The notes under the pieces were generated by a model. The model had not been told where the DNA came from. It was given only the letters and a program-made list of their open reading frames with translations, and made no database searches. A stretch of 64,000 nucleotides of DNA. It comes from Bacteroidota bacterium. Lineage in GTDB: Bacteria; Bacteroidota; Bacteroidia; Chitinophagales; Chitinophagaceae. Positions 25,409-33,180 of this stretch are shown here, one piece after another (within the stretch, counting starts at the first letter, position 1; the number at the start of each line of letters is the position of its first letter). The translations under genes were made by a program, and so were the position numbers. The stretch is from the NCBI GenBank assembly GCA_018267725.1, contig JAFDXY010000009.1, positions 434,001 to 498,000 of the forward strand, read 5' to 3'.

Positions 25409-26590
25409 ATGAAAAAAATTATTCTAACTTCTATCTCCTATCTTCTTGTTTCTTTTTTAATTGCACAAAATTTTCAACGCATACATAACAAAGCAATTTT
25501 AGTAGATACACATAATGATATTTTAGAGCAATGTATTGGCAAACATTTAAGTATTGATGATGATTTAAAAGGAAAAACACAAACCGATTTAATGCGTTTA
25601 AAACAAGGCGGTGTTAGTGTTCAACTATTTTCTGTATGGTGTGATGGGCACGAAAAAAAACCATATCAATTAGCAAATATTGAAATGGATACATTAGATG
25701 CCGTTATAAGTAGAAACTTAAACAGCATTGTAAAAGTTGCTAATTATAAAGCATTATTAAAAGCAGTTAAACAACATAAAATTGCTGCAATGTTTGGTGT
25801 AGAAGGCGGCCACATGATAGAAGATGATTTAACCAAATTAGAAACATTGTATAAAAGAGGTGCAAGATATCTTACACTTACATGGAACAACTCTACAAGC
25901 TGGGCTACCAGTGCATTTGAAGAAACACACGATAGTATTTTAAAAGCAAAAAATCAACCCAAAGGCTTAAATGATTTTGGAAAACAAGTTGTAAAAAAAA
26001 TGAACGAATTAGGAATGTTGGTAGATATTTCTCATGTAGGCGAACAAACTTTTTGGGATGTTATTAATACAACCACTAAACCTGTAATTGCATCGCATAG
26101 TAGTGTGTATGCAATTTGCCCGGTATCAAGAAATTTAAAAGACGATCAAATAAAAGCAGTTGCAAAAAACGGTGGTGTTATTCAAGTAAATTTTTATTCT
26201 GGTTTTTTAGATAGCAGTTTTGAAAAACGCAGCAAATTGTTTGAAGCAAAACATAAAGTAGAAAAAGATTCATTAAGAAAAATAAATCCTGAGCCTTATT
26301 TCTTTCAAGAATATTTATTTAAAAAATATCCTGATGAAGTTAAAAGCCTTCGCCCACCTTTATCTTTATTAATTGAACATATAGATTATATTGTAAAATT
26401 AGTTGGTATAGATTATGTAGGTTTAGGTTCAGATTTTGATGGCATTAGTTCATCGCCACAACAATTAGATGATGTTACTTCTTATCCGTTAATTACAAAA
26501 GCCCTATTAGACAAGGGTTACAGCAAAAAAGATGTTTACAAAATTTTAGGCGGAAATTTTTTAAGAGTATTCAAAGCAAATGAGCAGTAG
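25409..26590 (+). CDS. Membrane dipeptidase family (M19) peptidase, exported
   Basis: 393 residues, starting 8 bases after the previous stop. The signal peptide ends VSFLIAQ. The metal site is visible in VDTHNDILEQC (His and Asp), GVEGGHMIED (bridging Glu), DISHVGEQTFWDV and IASHSSVYAICP (His pair), and GLGSDFDGI (Asp). Family members cleave dipeptides, including those with D-residues, using two zinc ions. With the D-aminoacylase and SxxK hydrolase upstream it would break down short, D-residue-containing peptides such as cell-wall fragments; this is inference. Length and motif order are normal. Confidence 0.93.
   Translation: MKKIILTSISYLLVSFLIAQNFQRIHNKAILVDTHNDILEQCIGKHLSIDDDLKGKTQTDLMRLKQGGVSVQLFSVWCDGHEKKPYQLANIEMDTLDAVISRNLNSIVKVANYKALLKAVKQHKIAAMFGVEGGHMIEDDLTKLETLYKRGARYLTLTWNNSTSWATSAFEETHDSILKAKNQPKGLNDFGKQVVKKMNELGMLVDISHVGEQTFWDVINTTTKPVIASHSSVYAICPVSRNLKDDQIKAVAKNGGVIQVNFYSGFLDSSFEKRSKLFEAKHKVEKDSLRKINPEPYFFQEYLFKKYPDEVKSLRPPLSLLIEHIDYIVKLVGIDYVGLGSDFDGISSSPQQLDDVTSYPLITKALLDKGYSKKDVYKILGGNFLRVFKANEQ
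25422..25456 (+). repeat. Heptamer array in the signal-peptide region of the dipeptidase gene
   Basis: Five 7-mers, TTCTAAC, TTCTATC, TCCTATC, TTCTTGT, TTCTTTT, starting 13 bases after the A of the start codon. The stretch that follows, TTAATTGCACAAA, is identical to that in the gene at 23886. Confidence 0.8.
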
Positions 26591-26607
26591 TATTAAACTG
26601 TAATAAG

Positions 26608-26615
26608 TATTTTTG
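26608..26615 (+). promoter_or_regulatory. Candidate -7 box for nagA
   Basis: TATTTTTG fits TAnnTTTG. The perfect 12-base palindrome AGCTTTAAAGCT lies between it and the start, at 26631-26642, and could be a repressor site (inference). Confidence 0.4.
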
Positions 26616-26655
26616 AAAAATTTTTCACAAAGCTTTAAAGCTGTTTAATCACATC

Positions 26656-27747
26656 ATGCAAAAAATATTTTCAGCCAATAAAATTTTTACCGGAAATAAA
26701 TGGTTATACAATCATTCTATTATTACAGAAAATGAAATAATTATAGCTGTTGTACCAACCAACTCAATTAGCACATCTGCACATCAAAAAAATTTCACAT
26801 CTATTGTTCCTGCGTTTATTGATATACAGATATATGGTGGGCATGGAAAATTATTTTCTGTTTATCAAAACACAGATGCACTTTTTGAGTTAAATAAATA
26901 TTGCAGTAATGGTGGTGCTTTACATTTTTGCCCAACAGTTGCAACAAACAGTATAGATGTATTTTTAAAATGTATTGATGCAGTAAAAGAATATTGGCAC
27001 AAAGGCGGCAAAGGCTGTATAGGCTTGCATTTGGAAGGTCCTTGGTTAAATAAAATTAAACGCGGAGCACATATTGAAAATTTTATTCATTCTCCAACAG
27101 TTGAAGAAGTAAAAGCATTATTAGAATATGGAAAAGATGTAATAAAAATTATAACCATAGCACCAGAAGTTTGCAGTACTGAAGTTGTAAAACTTATTCA
27201 ATCATACAATATTGTTATATCTGCGGGGCATAGCAATGCAACTTATGCAGAAGCTACTAATGCTTTTAATAACGGTATTCCAACAGTTACCCATTTGTTT
27301 AATGCAATGAGTGCATTGCAACACAGAGAGCCCGGTTTGGTTGGTGCAGTGTTTAATCATTCAAATGTAAAAGCAAGTATTATTCCCGATGGATACCATG
27401 TTGATTATGCAGCAATAACTATTGCAAAAAAAATAATGCAAGAAAGATTGTTTGTAATTACCGATGCCGTAACCGATACAACCGAAGGCCCTTACCCGCA
27501 TGAATTAAATGGAGATAAATATGTAAGCAGTGGTATATTAAGCGGTAGTGCTTTAACTATGACTAAAGCAGTAAAAAATTTAGTAGAACATTGCAATATT
27601 GAATTAGATGAAGCTTTGCGTATGTGTAGCCTGTACCCCGCACAGGTTGTGGGTTTGAACAATAAGTTAGGGAAAATTGAAAACGGTTTTAAAGCTTGTT
27701 TAATTGCATTGAATGATGAGTTAACTAATGCAACTATTGTTTGCTAA
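26656..27747 (+). CDS. nagA: N-acetylglucosamine-6-phosphate deacetylase
   Basis: 363 residues, no signal peptide, so cytoplasmic. FIDIQIYGGHGKLFS replaces the HxH metal pair found in other amidohydrolases, as is usual in NagA. LHLEGPWLN supplies the metal Glu, SAGHSNATYAEA and THLFNAMSALQHREPG the His residues, and ITDAVTDTTEGPY the catalytic Asp. It removes acetate from GlcNAc-6-phosphate to give GlcN-6-phosphate, entering amino-sugar use or cell-wall recycling. It has its own likely promoter, so it may not share a transcript with the periplasmic hydrolases upstream, though the theme fits. Confidence 0.9.
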   Translation: MQKIFSANKIFTGNKWLYNHSIITENEIIIAVVPTNSISTSAHQKNFTSIVPAFIDIQIYGGHGKLFSVYQNTDALFELNKYCSNGGALHFCPTVATNSIDVFLKCIDAVKEYWHKGGKGCIGLHLEGPWLNKIKRGAHIENFIHSPTVEEVKALLEYGKDVIKIITIAPEVCSTEVVKLIQSYNIVISAGHSNATYAEATNAFNNGIPTVTHLFNAMSALQHREPGLVGAVFNHSNVKASIIPDGYHVDYAAITIAKKIMQERLFVITDAVTDTTEGPYPHELNGDKYVSSGILSGSALTMTKAVKNLVEHCNIELDEALRMCSLYPAQVVGLNNKLGKIENGFKACLIALNDELTNATIVC

Positions 27748-27758
27748 ACAGCAATTAA

Positions 27759-29099
27759 TTAAGCTAATAATTTTTCAATGGCTTGATGAACTTTTTCAAA
27801 ATTAAACGAAGCAATTACTTCATTCATCATCTGCTGAATTTTATCGTTGCATAAATTACCAATTGTTCCTTCGTGTGTATGATTTATTTGTGTAGAATAA
27901 TTAAACTTGCCTGCTTCAATTTCTAAACCAACTTTTTTATAAGCATCTCTAAAAGGCATTCCTTGTAAAACTAATTTATTTACTTCTTCTACACTAAATG
28001 CATATTTATATTTTTCGTTATTCATAATATTTTCTTTTACAGAAATATTAGCCAACATTAAAGTTGCCATTTCAATACAACTGTTTAAAGTTTCAAATGC
28101 AGGAAACAAATGTTCTTTTAATAATTGCAAATCTCTATGATAACCACTTGGCAAATTAGTAGTCATAATAGTTATTTCATTAGGCAATGCTTTTATTCTG
28201 TTACAATGGCTTCTTATTAATTCAAAAACATCGGGGTTTTTTTTATGAGGCATAATGCTGCTGCCTGTTGTAAGTTCTGTAGGAAAAGAAACAAAATCAA
28301 AATTCTGATTTAAGTACAAACATATATCCATACTTAATTTTGCTAATGTATCTGCAACGTTTGCTAATGCTTGTGCCACAACTCTTTCAGCTTTACCACG
28401 CCCCATTTGTGCATACACAACATTATAATTCAAATTTGCAAAACCCAATAATTCTGTAGTTAATGTTCTGTTTATTGGAAATGAAGAACCATAACCTGCT
28501 GCACTGCCTAAAGGATTTTTATTTACAATTTTATATGCAGCTTGTAAAGTTGTAACATCATCTACCAAACTTTCTGCATACGCACCAAACCATAAACCAA
28601 ATGATGATGGCATGGCTAATTGCAAATGCGTATACCCCGGTAATAAATTGTTTTTATATTTTTCACTTTGATTAATAAGTAATTGAAAAAAAGGTTGAAT
28701 ATTATTTACTAATTTTTCTAATTCGTTTCTTAAAAATAATTTTATATCAACCAATACTTGATCATTACGGCTTCTTGCAGAGTGAATTTTTTTTCCGGTG
28801 TCTCCTAATTTTTCAGTTAATAAAAATTCTATTTGTGAATGAACATCTTCAACATTAGGATGAATGGTGAATGGTGAATGGTGAGTGGGTTGTGTAGTTT
28901 TATAAATCTCCTTTAGTTCTATTAATAAAGTATTTTTTTCTTCATTGGTTAGTAACCCAATGGTAGCAAGCATTGTAGCGTGTGCTATGTTTCCCAACAC
29001 ATCAAAAGGAGCAAGTAGCAAATCCATTTCACGGTCTTTACCAACCGTAAAATTTTCTACTGTTTTATTTACATCAATATCTTTTTGCCAAAGCTTCAT
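27759..29099 (-). CDS. argH: Argininosuccinate lyase
   Basis: 446 residues of the fumarase/aspartase superfamily. SARSRNDQVLVDIKLFLRNE and GYTHLQLAMPSSFGLWFGAY are ArgH motifs, and the signature loop is TGSSIMPHKKNPDVFELIR (catalytic Ser). It splits argininosuccinate into arginine and fumarate, the last step of the operon's pathway. Around residues 70-81 there is an extra TQPTHHSPFTIHP segment just before VEDVHSQIEF. It is encoded by a heptamer array (28861-28888) and is missing from ArgH proteins I know. It lies in the N-terminal part, away from the catalytic loop. The last gene of the leftward arginine operon. Confidence 0.95.
   Translation of the reverse strand: MKLWQKDIDVNKTVENFTVGKDREMDLLLAPFDVLGNIAHATMLATIGLLTNEEKNTLLIELKEIYKTTQPTHHSPFTIHPNVEDVHSQIEFLLTEKLGDTGKKIHSARSRNDQVLVDIKLFLRNELEKLVNNIQPFFQLLINQSEKYKNNLLPGYTHLQLAMPSSFGLWFGAYAESLVDDVTTLQAAYKIVNKNPLGSAAGYGSSFPINRTLTTELLGFANLNYNVVYAQMGRGKAERVVAQALANVADTLAKLSMDICLYLNQNFDFVSFPTELTTGSSIMPHKKNPDVFELIRSHCNRIKALPNEITIMTTNLPSGYHRDLQLLKEHLFPAFETLNSCIEMATLMLANISVKENIMNNEKYKYAFSVEEVNKLVLQGMPFRDAYKKVGLEIEAGKFNYSTQINHTHEGTIGNLCNDKIQQMMNEVIASFNFEKVHQAIEKLLA
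28861..28888 (-). repeat. Heptamer array inside argH
   Basis: Plus-strand units TGAATGG, TGAATGG, TGAATGG, TGAGTGG; in the coding direction CCATTCA-type units. The array encodes HHSPFTIH-like residues. The same unit, in the same reading phase, occurs in the NadR-like gene at 60915-60942. Confidence 0.85.
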
Positions 29100-29147
29100 A
29101 ATAAATATTTATCATGTTTAGTAAAGTAAGAAATTTCATTTATAAAA

Positions 29148-29174
29148 AGATTTCTCACTGCGTTCGAAATGACG
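29148..29174 (-). repeat. Dispersed intergenic repeat, half element
   Basis: The minus strand reads CGTCATTTCGAACGCAGTGA then GAAATCT, a half of the palindromic family seen at 34353-34416. It lies in the gap between the small membrane-protein gene and argH. Confidence 0.7.
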
Positions 29175-29230
29175 TTATATATTTTTTTAAATCATTAAAT
29201 AAACTTATCTATTTTATTATAGATTCCCAA

Positions 29231-29464
29231 TTAACTTTTTTTCTTAAAAAAATTCAACAGCTCATTACTAATAATAAGCTTATCGCCTGATTGCATTTTT
29301 ATTTTTTTAACTGTTGGTGAAATAAATGCAGTAACTATTGCAACTGTTATAAATACCCATTCGGTTTTCTCTACCTTAAAAAAATATAGCGTTTCAATTA
29401 TAGCAATATAAATTGCTATGTATATTAAAACTGTAAACAAAAAAGCTTTAACTGTTTTAGACAT
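29231..29464 (-). CDS. Small two-helix membrane protein in the arginine operon, unknown
   Basis: 77 residues. Two hydrophobic segments, residues 6-30 (KAFLFTVLIYIAIYIAIIETLYFF) and 35-50 (WVFITVAIVTAFISPTV), then a charged C-terminal tail ending LLNFFKKKS. It starts 2 bases after the argE-type gene ends, so it should be co-transcribed. I do not recognise the family. It could be an accidental passenger or a membrane factor related to amino-acid flux; nothing in the sequence decides this. Confidence 0.65.
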   Translation of the reverse strand: MSKTVKAFLFTVLIYIAIYIAIIETLYFFKVEKTEWVFITVAIVTAFISPTVKKIKMQSGDKLIISNELLNFFKKKS

Positions 29465-29466
29465 AA

Positions 29467-30540
29467 TTATATAATTTGATTTAACAACTGAATATACAAA
29501 TCAATTCCTTGTTTTATTTCATCAACAAAAATAAATTCATCTGCGGTATGGCTTCTTGCACTATCTCCGGGGCCAATTTTTAATGTTGGAAAATTCATTA
29601 ATGCTTTATCGCTTGTTGTTGGAGAACCGTAATAACTTCTTCCTAATTTAATACCCGATTGTACAATAAGATGGTTTTTTGAAATAGAAGTTGAACGCAT
29701 TCTAAAACTTCTTGGTTTTATTTCTGAACTTATGTTTGATTGAATAATATTTAAAACTTCTTCAAATGTATATAATTCGTTTACTCTTATATCTACCACA
29801 AAACTACATTGCGATGGCACAACATTGTGTTGTTTGTTTTCTGTGTTAATACTTGTAACAGTCATTTTCATTGGCCCCAATAAATCACTCACTTTATTAA
29901 ATTGATAATTCGTAAACCAATTAATATCTTTCACAGCTTTGTATAAAGCATTGTCTCCTTCTTCTCTTGCAGCGTGGCCGGGTTTGCCATGTGTCGTACA
30001 ATCTAATACCAGCAAGCCTTTTTCGGCTATTGCCATATTCATTTGTGTAGGCTCTCCTACAATTCCAAATTCAATTTTTGGTAATTGAGGTAGTAAAATT
30101 TCAATACCATTTTTCCCACTTATTTCTTCTTCGGCAGTTGCAGCAATAATAAAATTATATTTTAAATTTTCTTTATTATAGAAATGAAGAAACACATTAA
30201 TTAACGAAACCAAACAACCGCCTGCATCATTGCTGCCCAAGCCAAATAATTTTCCATCTTGCTCAACAGCTTCAAAAGGATTGAGTGTGTATGCTTTGTT
30301 AGGCTTAACCGTATCGTGATGTGAGTTTAATAAAATGGTTGGCTTGCTTTCATCAAAAAATTTATTCTTTGCCCAAATATTATTTAAGTATTTGTGTGTT
30401 GTAATATTTTTTGATTCTAAAAGCAACTGAATAATTTCTGCAGTTTTATCTTCTTCTTTACTTAAAGAAGGAGTTGCAATAAGTTGTTTTAATAAATTAA
30501 CAGCATTGGTATATAATATGTTTAGCTCTTGTTCTGTCAT
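29467..30540 (-). CDS. argE: M20 family deacylase, probable N-acylcitrulline/N-acylornithine deacylase (ArgE-type)
   Basis: 357 residues, co-catalytic zinc peptidase family M20. ILLNSHHDTVKPNK contains the first metal His and Asp, AAEEEISGKNG the catalytic Glu pair, and GIVGEPTQM and SHTADEFIFVD (metal His) complete the site. A dimerisation domain lies near residues 165-275. With an N-acylornithine carbamoyltransferase in the same operon, the acyl group is probably removed at the citrulline stage rather than from ornithine. That is established for this pathway variant, but the exact acyl group (acetyl or succinyl) is inference. Its ATG overlaps argB by 4 bases. Confidence 0.88.
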   Translation of the reverse strand: MTEQELNILYTNAVNLLKQLIATPSLSKEEDKTAEIIQLLLESKNITTHKYLNNIWAKNKFFDESKPTILLNSHHDTVKPNKAYTLNPFEAVEQDGKLFGLGSNDAGGCLVSLINVFLHFYNKENLKYNFIIAATAEEEISGKNGIEILLPQLPKIEFGIVGEPTQMNMAIAEKGLLVLDCTTHGKPGHAAREEGDNALYKAVKDINWFTNYQFNKVSDLLGPMKMTVTSINTENKQHNVVPSQCSFVVDIRVNELYTFEEVLNIIQSNISSEIKPRSFRMRSTSISKNHLIVQSGIKLGRSYYGSPTTSDKALMNFPTLKIGPGDSARSHTADEFIFVDEIKQGIDLYIQLLNQII

Positions 30541-31376
30541 TGCATAATACTTGTTCCGCTTTTACCGTCAATTAAATTTTGTAATTCTTCAGCCTTACCA
30601 ATTATAACTTTATTAACGCCACTTTGCAAAGCTTCAAAAGCATTATCTAATTTAGGAATCATGCCTTCGAATATTTTTTTCTCTTTTTTTAATTGACTAT
30701 AAAACTCCGGATTAATAGATTTAATTACAGTTGATTCGTTATTCACATCTAACAAAACACCTGCTTTTTCAAAAGAATAAATTAAGGTTACATTATACAA
30801 TTTACTCATTGCTTTTGCAGTTTCTTGTGCAATAGTATCGGCATTGGTGTTTAGTAATTGTCCTTTATCATCAACAGTTATAGGTGCTAATACCACAGCA
30901 ATTTTTTGTTGCAATAAATTTTGAATGAATAATGTATTTACTTCATCAACATCTCCAACATAACCATAATCAATTCCATTTTTTAATGGGCGTTTGTGTG
31001 CTTTTATAATATTACCATCTGCACCAGTTAATCCAACTGCATTGCAATTATGTGATTGTAGTTTTGCAACAATATTTTTATTAATGTAACCGGCATATAC
31101 CATGGTTACAATTTTTAATGTTTCACTATCTGTTATTCTTCTGCCATCAATCATTTGTTGTTCAACATTCAATTCTTTAGCAAGCTTTGTTGCTAATTTT
31201 CCGCCACCATGAATTAAAATTTTATTTCCTTGAATAGCAATAAATGATTGTATGAATGATGCTAATTTATTTTCATCATCTATAATATTTCCTCCAATTT
31301 TTATAATAAAAAGAGCTTCTCTACCCTGCAAAGGATGGTTATTAAAAAGTTCTTTTTTATTTATTATATCACTCAT
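30537..31376 (-). CDS. argB: N-acylglutamate kinase (ArgB)
   Basis: 279 residues of the amino-acid kinase family. FIIKIGGNIIDDENKL is the first glycine-rich loop, LIHGGGKLATKLAKELN the second, and GLTGADGNIIKAHKR the effector or substrate loop. LNTNADTIAQETAKAMSK is the nucleotide-binding segment and EGMIPKLDNAFEALQSGV the C-terminal hallmark of ArgB. It phosphorylates N-acetyl- or N-succinylglutamate with ATP, the second step of the pathway. It overlaps argE by 4 bases and follows argF by 12, showing tight coupling. Confidence 0.95.
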   Translation of the reverse strand: MSDIINKKELFNNHPLQGREALFIIKIGGNIIDDENKLASFIQSFIAIQGNKILIHGGGKLATKLAKELNVEQQMIDGRRITDSETLKIVTMVYAGYINKNIVAKLQSHNCNAVGLTGADGNIIKAHKRPLKNGIDYGYVGDVDEVNTLFIQNLLQQKIAVVLAPITVDDKGQLLNTNADTIAQETAKAMSKLYNVTLIYSFEKAGVLLDVNNESTVIKSINPEFYSQLKKEKKIFEGMIPKLDNAFEALQSGVNKVIIGKAEELQNLIDGKSGTSIMQ

Positions 31377-31388
31377 TCTTTTCTTGTT

Positions 31389-32372
31389 TTAAGCTCCTCC
31401 TTTGAAGAAGTTTGAGGAGGCTAAAATTTCGCTCAACACCGCTTGTGCAGCCCACACACGGTTGCTTGCTTGTTGTGTAACTAAGCTATTGGCACTGTCT
31501 AATATTTCATCACTCAACTCTACATTTCTTCTTACAGGTAAGCAATGCATCACTTTAGCATTATTTGTTATTTGTAATTTTTCATTAGTAAGCATCCAAC
31601 TTGGATCGTTCTCGTAAACTTTCCCATAATCATTAAATGTGCTCCAATTTTTTACATAAACATAATCTGCATTTTTTAAAGCTTCATCTTGATTATGCAT
31701 TATAATTGCTCCTTTAGTAAAACGTTCATCTAATTCATAATCTTGAGGATGCGTAATTACAAAATCTGCTTCCTTCCATGTATTTATCCATTGAGAAAAA
31801 CTATTTGCAACGCACTGTGGCAAAGGTTTTACATGCGGTGCCCATGTAAGAACAATTTTAGGTCGGTCATTGATAGTCAATAGTTTTCTATCTTCTTGTA
31901 TGGTTATAATGTCTGTTAAACTTTGCAACGGATGCAATGTTGCACTTTCTAAACTTACCACCGGAACACCTGCATATTTTATAAATTGATGAATATATAA
32001 TTCACTATAATCATCTTCTTTATTTTTTAAAGAAGGAAAAGTTCTGATAGCTAATACATCAAAATATTTTCCCAATATTGGTGCTGCATCTTTTATATGT
32101 TCTACCGTATTGCCACTCATAATAGCACCTTCTTCAAATTCTAAAGCCCATCCTTCTTTATCTACATTAAAAACAATTGCTTCCATACCTAAGTTACTTG
32201 CAGCAACTTGTGTGCTTAAACGTGTTCGTAAACTTGGATTTAAAAACAATAAACCAATTCTTTTCCCTGCTCCCAAATGCTTATCTGCAAAGGGGTTTGC
32301 TTTGTATGCTAATGCTTTTGCAACTAAACTATTAATATTGTTTACATCATTTACAGAAATAAATTGTTTCAT
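31389..32372 (-). CDS. argF: N-acylornithine carbamoyltransferase (acetyl- or succinyl-type)
   Basis: 327 residues. It has LNPSLRTRLSTQVAASNLG in place of the STRTR loop of ordinary ornithine carbamoyltransferases, plus MHCLPVRRNVELSD near the C-terminus; both mark the N-acylornithine type known from Xanthomonas and Bacteroides. In NTVEHIKDA, Val occupies the position that, as I recall, is Glu in the acetylornithine enzyme, which favours the succinyl form; treat this as tentative. It carbamoylates N-acylornithine to N-acylcitrulline. A possible decayed heptamer array (31863-31883) encodes residues within LLTINDRPK, before the conserved VLTWAPHVKPLPQ. Confidence 0.9.
   Translation of the reverse strand: MKQFISVNDVNNINSLVAKALAYKANPFADKHLGAGKRIGLLFLNPSLRTRLSTQVAASNLGMEAIVFNVDKEGWALEFEEGAIMSGNTVEHIKDAAPILGKYFDVLAIRTFPSLKNKEDDYSELYIHQFIKYAGVPVVSLESATLHPLQSLTDIITIQEDRKLLTINDRPKIVLTWAPHVKPLPQCVANSFSQWINTWKEADFVITHPQDYELDERFTKGAIIMHNQDEALKNADYVYVKNWSTFNDYGKVYENDPSWMLTNEKLQITNNAKVMHCLPVRRNVELSDEILDSANSLVTQQASNRVWAAQAVLSEILASSNFFKGGA
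31863..31883 (-). repeat. Possible decayed heptamer array inside argF
   Basis: Plus-strand units TCGGTCA, TTGATAG, TCAATAG. Weaker than the arrays in argH and argC, but in an equivalent loop context. Confidence 0.35.
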
Positions 32373-32395
32373 TTCTTATCTGCTTAAAAAAGTTA

Positions 32396-33172
32396 TTAGT
32401 TGTATTTTGAATATTCAAATTGCCTTGCTGTAGATAAATAGAAATAACTGTTTATCTGTTCATTTAATTTATTGATGAGTTGTAGAATTTCGGTTTTTTG
32501 TTTTTGTTTTTCTGATGCTGTTGCTTCTTTATTCAACTCAATTCTATCTTCAGAATCTTGTTGTAATGCTTGAAGAAATAATTGTTTTTGTTTCTCGAAT
32601 TTTAATGCCGAATCTTCTGAGCGTTGCAAATGATAAAGTGTTATAGCATATTCTGCATACGCAAGAATACGTTGATCCATGTGCAAGTAAAAAGTGCCTG
32701 CACCATTAATTCCTATATGAATATTATTAATGGTTTCGTAAATATCAATTAATTTTTTTCTTTCAACTTTATATTTATCTATTCCATTTTGAATGCTTAA
32801 AAAATAAGCATAGAAATTATAAAAAATATCTTGACCCGCTTCGCTTGAAAAACCTAAAAACAAAGTATCTGTTGTAGGGATTTTTCTTTGATTAAAAACC
32901 ATATCAGGATCTAAAGCATATTGAGAACTGAATAAACCTGAATAATTTTTTTCTAAATAATTTAATTCTTGTTTAGTAATAACAGTTGTATCTCCAAAGG
33001 CATTAATAAACACAACCGAATCTTTTTGAAACAGAAAATTATATACACTATCTCTTGTGTATTTTTCTGTTGCTAACGAATCTGTATTTGCGTTTTTTAG
33101 TTTAGTTTGTTTTTCAGTTTGCGTGCAACTAAAAAAAATAAATGCAATAAGAATTAACAATAATTTTTTCAT
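32396..33172 (-). CDS. Unknown lipoprotein embedded in the arginine operon
   Basis: 258 residues. MKKLLLILIAFIFFSC is a lipoprotein signal with Cys16. After a Lys/Thr/Asn-rich linker comes a mixed region (SVYNFLFQKDSVVFINAFGDTTVITKQELNYLEKNYSGLF). The second half is helical and rich in Gln, Glu and Lys, with likely coiled coil in residues 180-235. It lies 8 bases after argD and 23 before argF on the same strand, so it is almost certainly part of the transcript. I recognise no family. It may be a passenger, or a periplasmic factor linked to amino-acid state. No catalytic motif is visible. Confidence 0.75.
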   Translation of the reverse strand: MKKLLLILIAFIFFSCTQTEKQTKLKNANTDSLATEKYTRDSVYNFLFQKDSVVFINAFGDTTVITKQELNYLEKNYSGLFSSQYALDPDMVFNQRKIPTTDTLFLGFSSEAGQDIFYNFYAYFLSIQNGIDKYKVERKKLIDIYETINNIHIGINGAGTFYLHMDQRILAYAEYAITLYHLQRSEDSALKFEKQKQLFLQALQQDSEDRIELNKEATASEKQKQKTEILQLINKLNEQINSYFYLSTARQFEYSKYN

Positions 33173-33180
33173 ATAAGGGT

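Noticed and set aside
31545-31600. TNNAK segment of argF as a repeat insertion
   Set aside because: TNNAK-MHCLPVRRN is the native conserved motif of N-acylornithine carbamoyltransferases.
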